A stretch of DNA of 23,376 nucleotides from an uncultured Eubacteriales bacterium (GTDB lineage: Bacteria; Bacillota; Clostridia; Christensenellales; Aristaeellaceae), in the NCBI GenBank assembly GCA_900550955.1, contig URUF01000032.1, positions 1 to 23,376 on the forward strand, written 5' to 3'. The notes beneath the pieces were generated by a model. That model was not told the DNA's origin. It ran no database searches and saw nothing but the letters and a program-made list of their open reading frames with translations. A program made the position numbers and the translations under genes. Of the stretch, positions 23,284-23,376 are shown piece by piece. Within the stretch, counting starts at the first letter, position 1; every line of letters begins with the position of its first letter.

Positions 23284-23322
23284 AAAACAGGGGCTGGCGC
23301 GCCTGTCGAGCGCGCCAGCCCC
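23282..23322 (-). terminator. Strong hairpin terminator oriented for the minus strand
   Basis: Stem GGGGCTGGCGCGC/GCGCGCCAGCCCC (23290-23302 and 23310-23322), loop CTGTCGA. On the minus strand it is followed, after two bases, by TTTTTT (the A-run at 23282-23287), which abuts the stop codon of the + strand SIS gene. On + no U-run follows. This suggests a convergent minus-strand gene to the right of the window, though the stem could also stop + transcripts. Confidence 0.7.
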
Positions 23323-23331
23323 CAGGCCGTC

Positions 23332-23359
23332 GAAAAAGCTCGCCTGCGGCGATCTTTTC
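23332..23359. repeat. Imperfect hairpin near the right edge
   Basis: GAAAAAGCTCGCC (23332-23344) pairs with GGCGATCTTTTC (23348-23359) with one mismatch and one bulge around a TGC loop. It has the look of a short intergenic repeat or a weak + strand terminator. The remaining bases to 23376 show nothing recognisable. Confidence 0.35.
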
Positions 23360-23376
23360 CGCCGAAACAGGGTTCA

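Noticed and set aside
1..23376. CRISPR array, tRNA/rRNA genes, insertion sequences, phage genes
   Set aside because: No regularly spaced short repeats, no cloverleaf-like stretch and no transposase or integrase motif was seen on either strand; a covariance-model scan was not possible here.

Overview
The window looks like a chromosomal segment of a GC-rich member of the Clostridia (gut Firmicutes type). The reasons are strong AGGAGG-type ribosome binding sites, high GC (about 60% by eye) with GC-rich third positions, sugar-type ABC importers without their own ATPase, and signal-peptide proteins with short basic N-termini. The taxonomic call is inference; nothing in the window fixes genus or species. 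No rRNA, tRNA, CRISPR array, transposase or phage gene was seen. No gene-free stretch exceeds 300 bases.

Layout. (1) 207-2898: an HD-domain phosphohydrolase-like gene, then a membrane protein with a zinc ribbon, TPR-like helices and chitobiase-C-terminal-like sandwiches. (2) 3034-12234: two tandem paralogues of exactly 769 aa, each joining a putative beta-propeller to an extracellular solute-binding domain with a charged coiled-coil insert. Then come two MalF/MalG-type permeases, a HlyD/MacA-like membrane-fusion protein and a MacB/FtsX-like membrane protein. All are on + with short spacings, apart from a 232-base gap of stacked hairpins at 7657-7888. No ATPase gene is present. (3) 12394-14262: uvrC, preceded by an almost exact 53-base tandem duplication and followed by two hairpin terminators. 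(4) 14390-15310, minus strand: an AraC-family regulator, divergent from (5) 15386-16693, a cysteine desulfidase-family gene; the two share a short promoter region with a palindromic -10 sequence. (6) 16788-23283: a sugar-uptake and catabolism-like operon. It holds a solute-binding protein, two permeases, an unrecognised 539-aa beta-rich protein, a UroD-superfamily methyltransferase-like protein with an intact zinc motif, and a SIS-domain phosphosugar protein.

How they may work together. Region 6 reads as uptake of a carbohydrate or derivative, followed by intracellular processing by the 539-aa protein, the methyltransferase-like protein and the SIS protein. The AraC regulator is the obvious candidate controller. 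Region 2 is the most unusual part: importer components are mixed with an adaptor and a permease-like protein normally linked to MacAB-type machines. It may be an undescribed cell-surface assembly.

A family of GC-rich palindromes (CAGGGG/CCCCTG hairpins, twice joined to a GCGCGCC/GGCGCGC hairpin) occupies several intergenic gaps, in both orientations.
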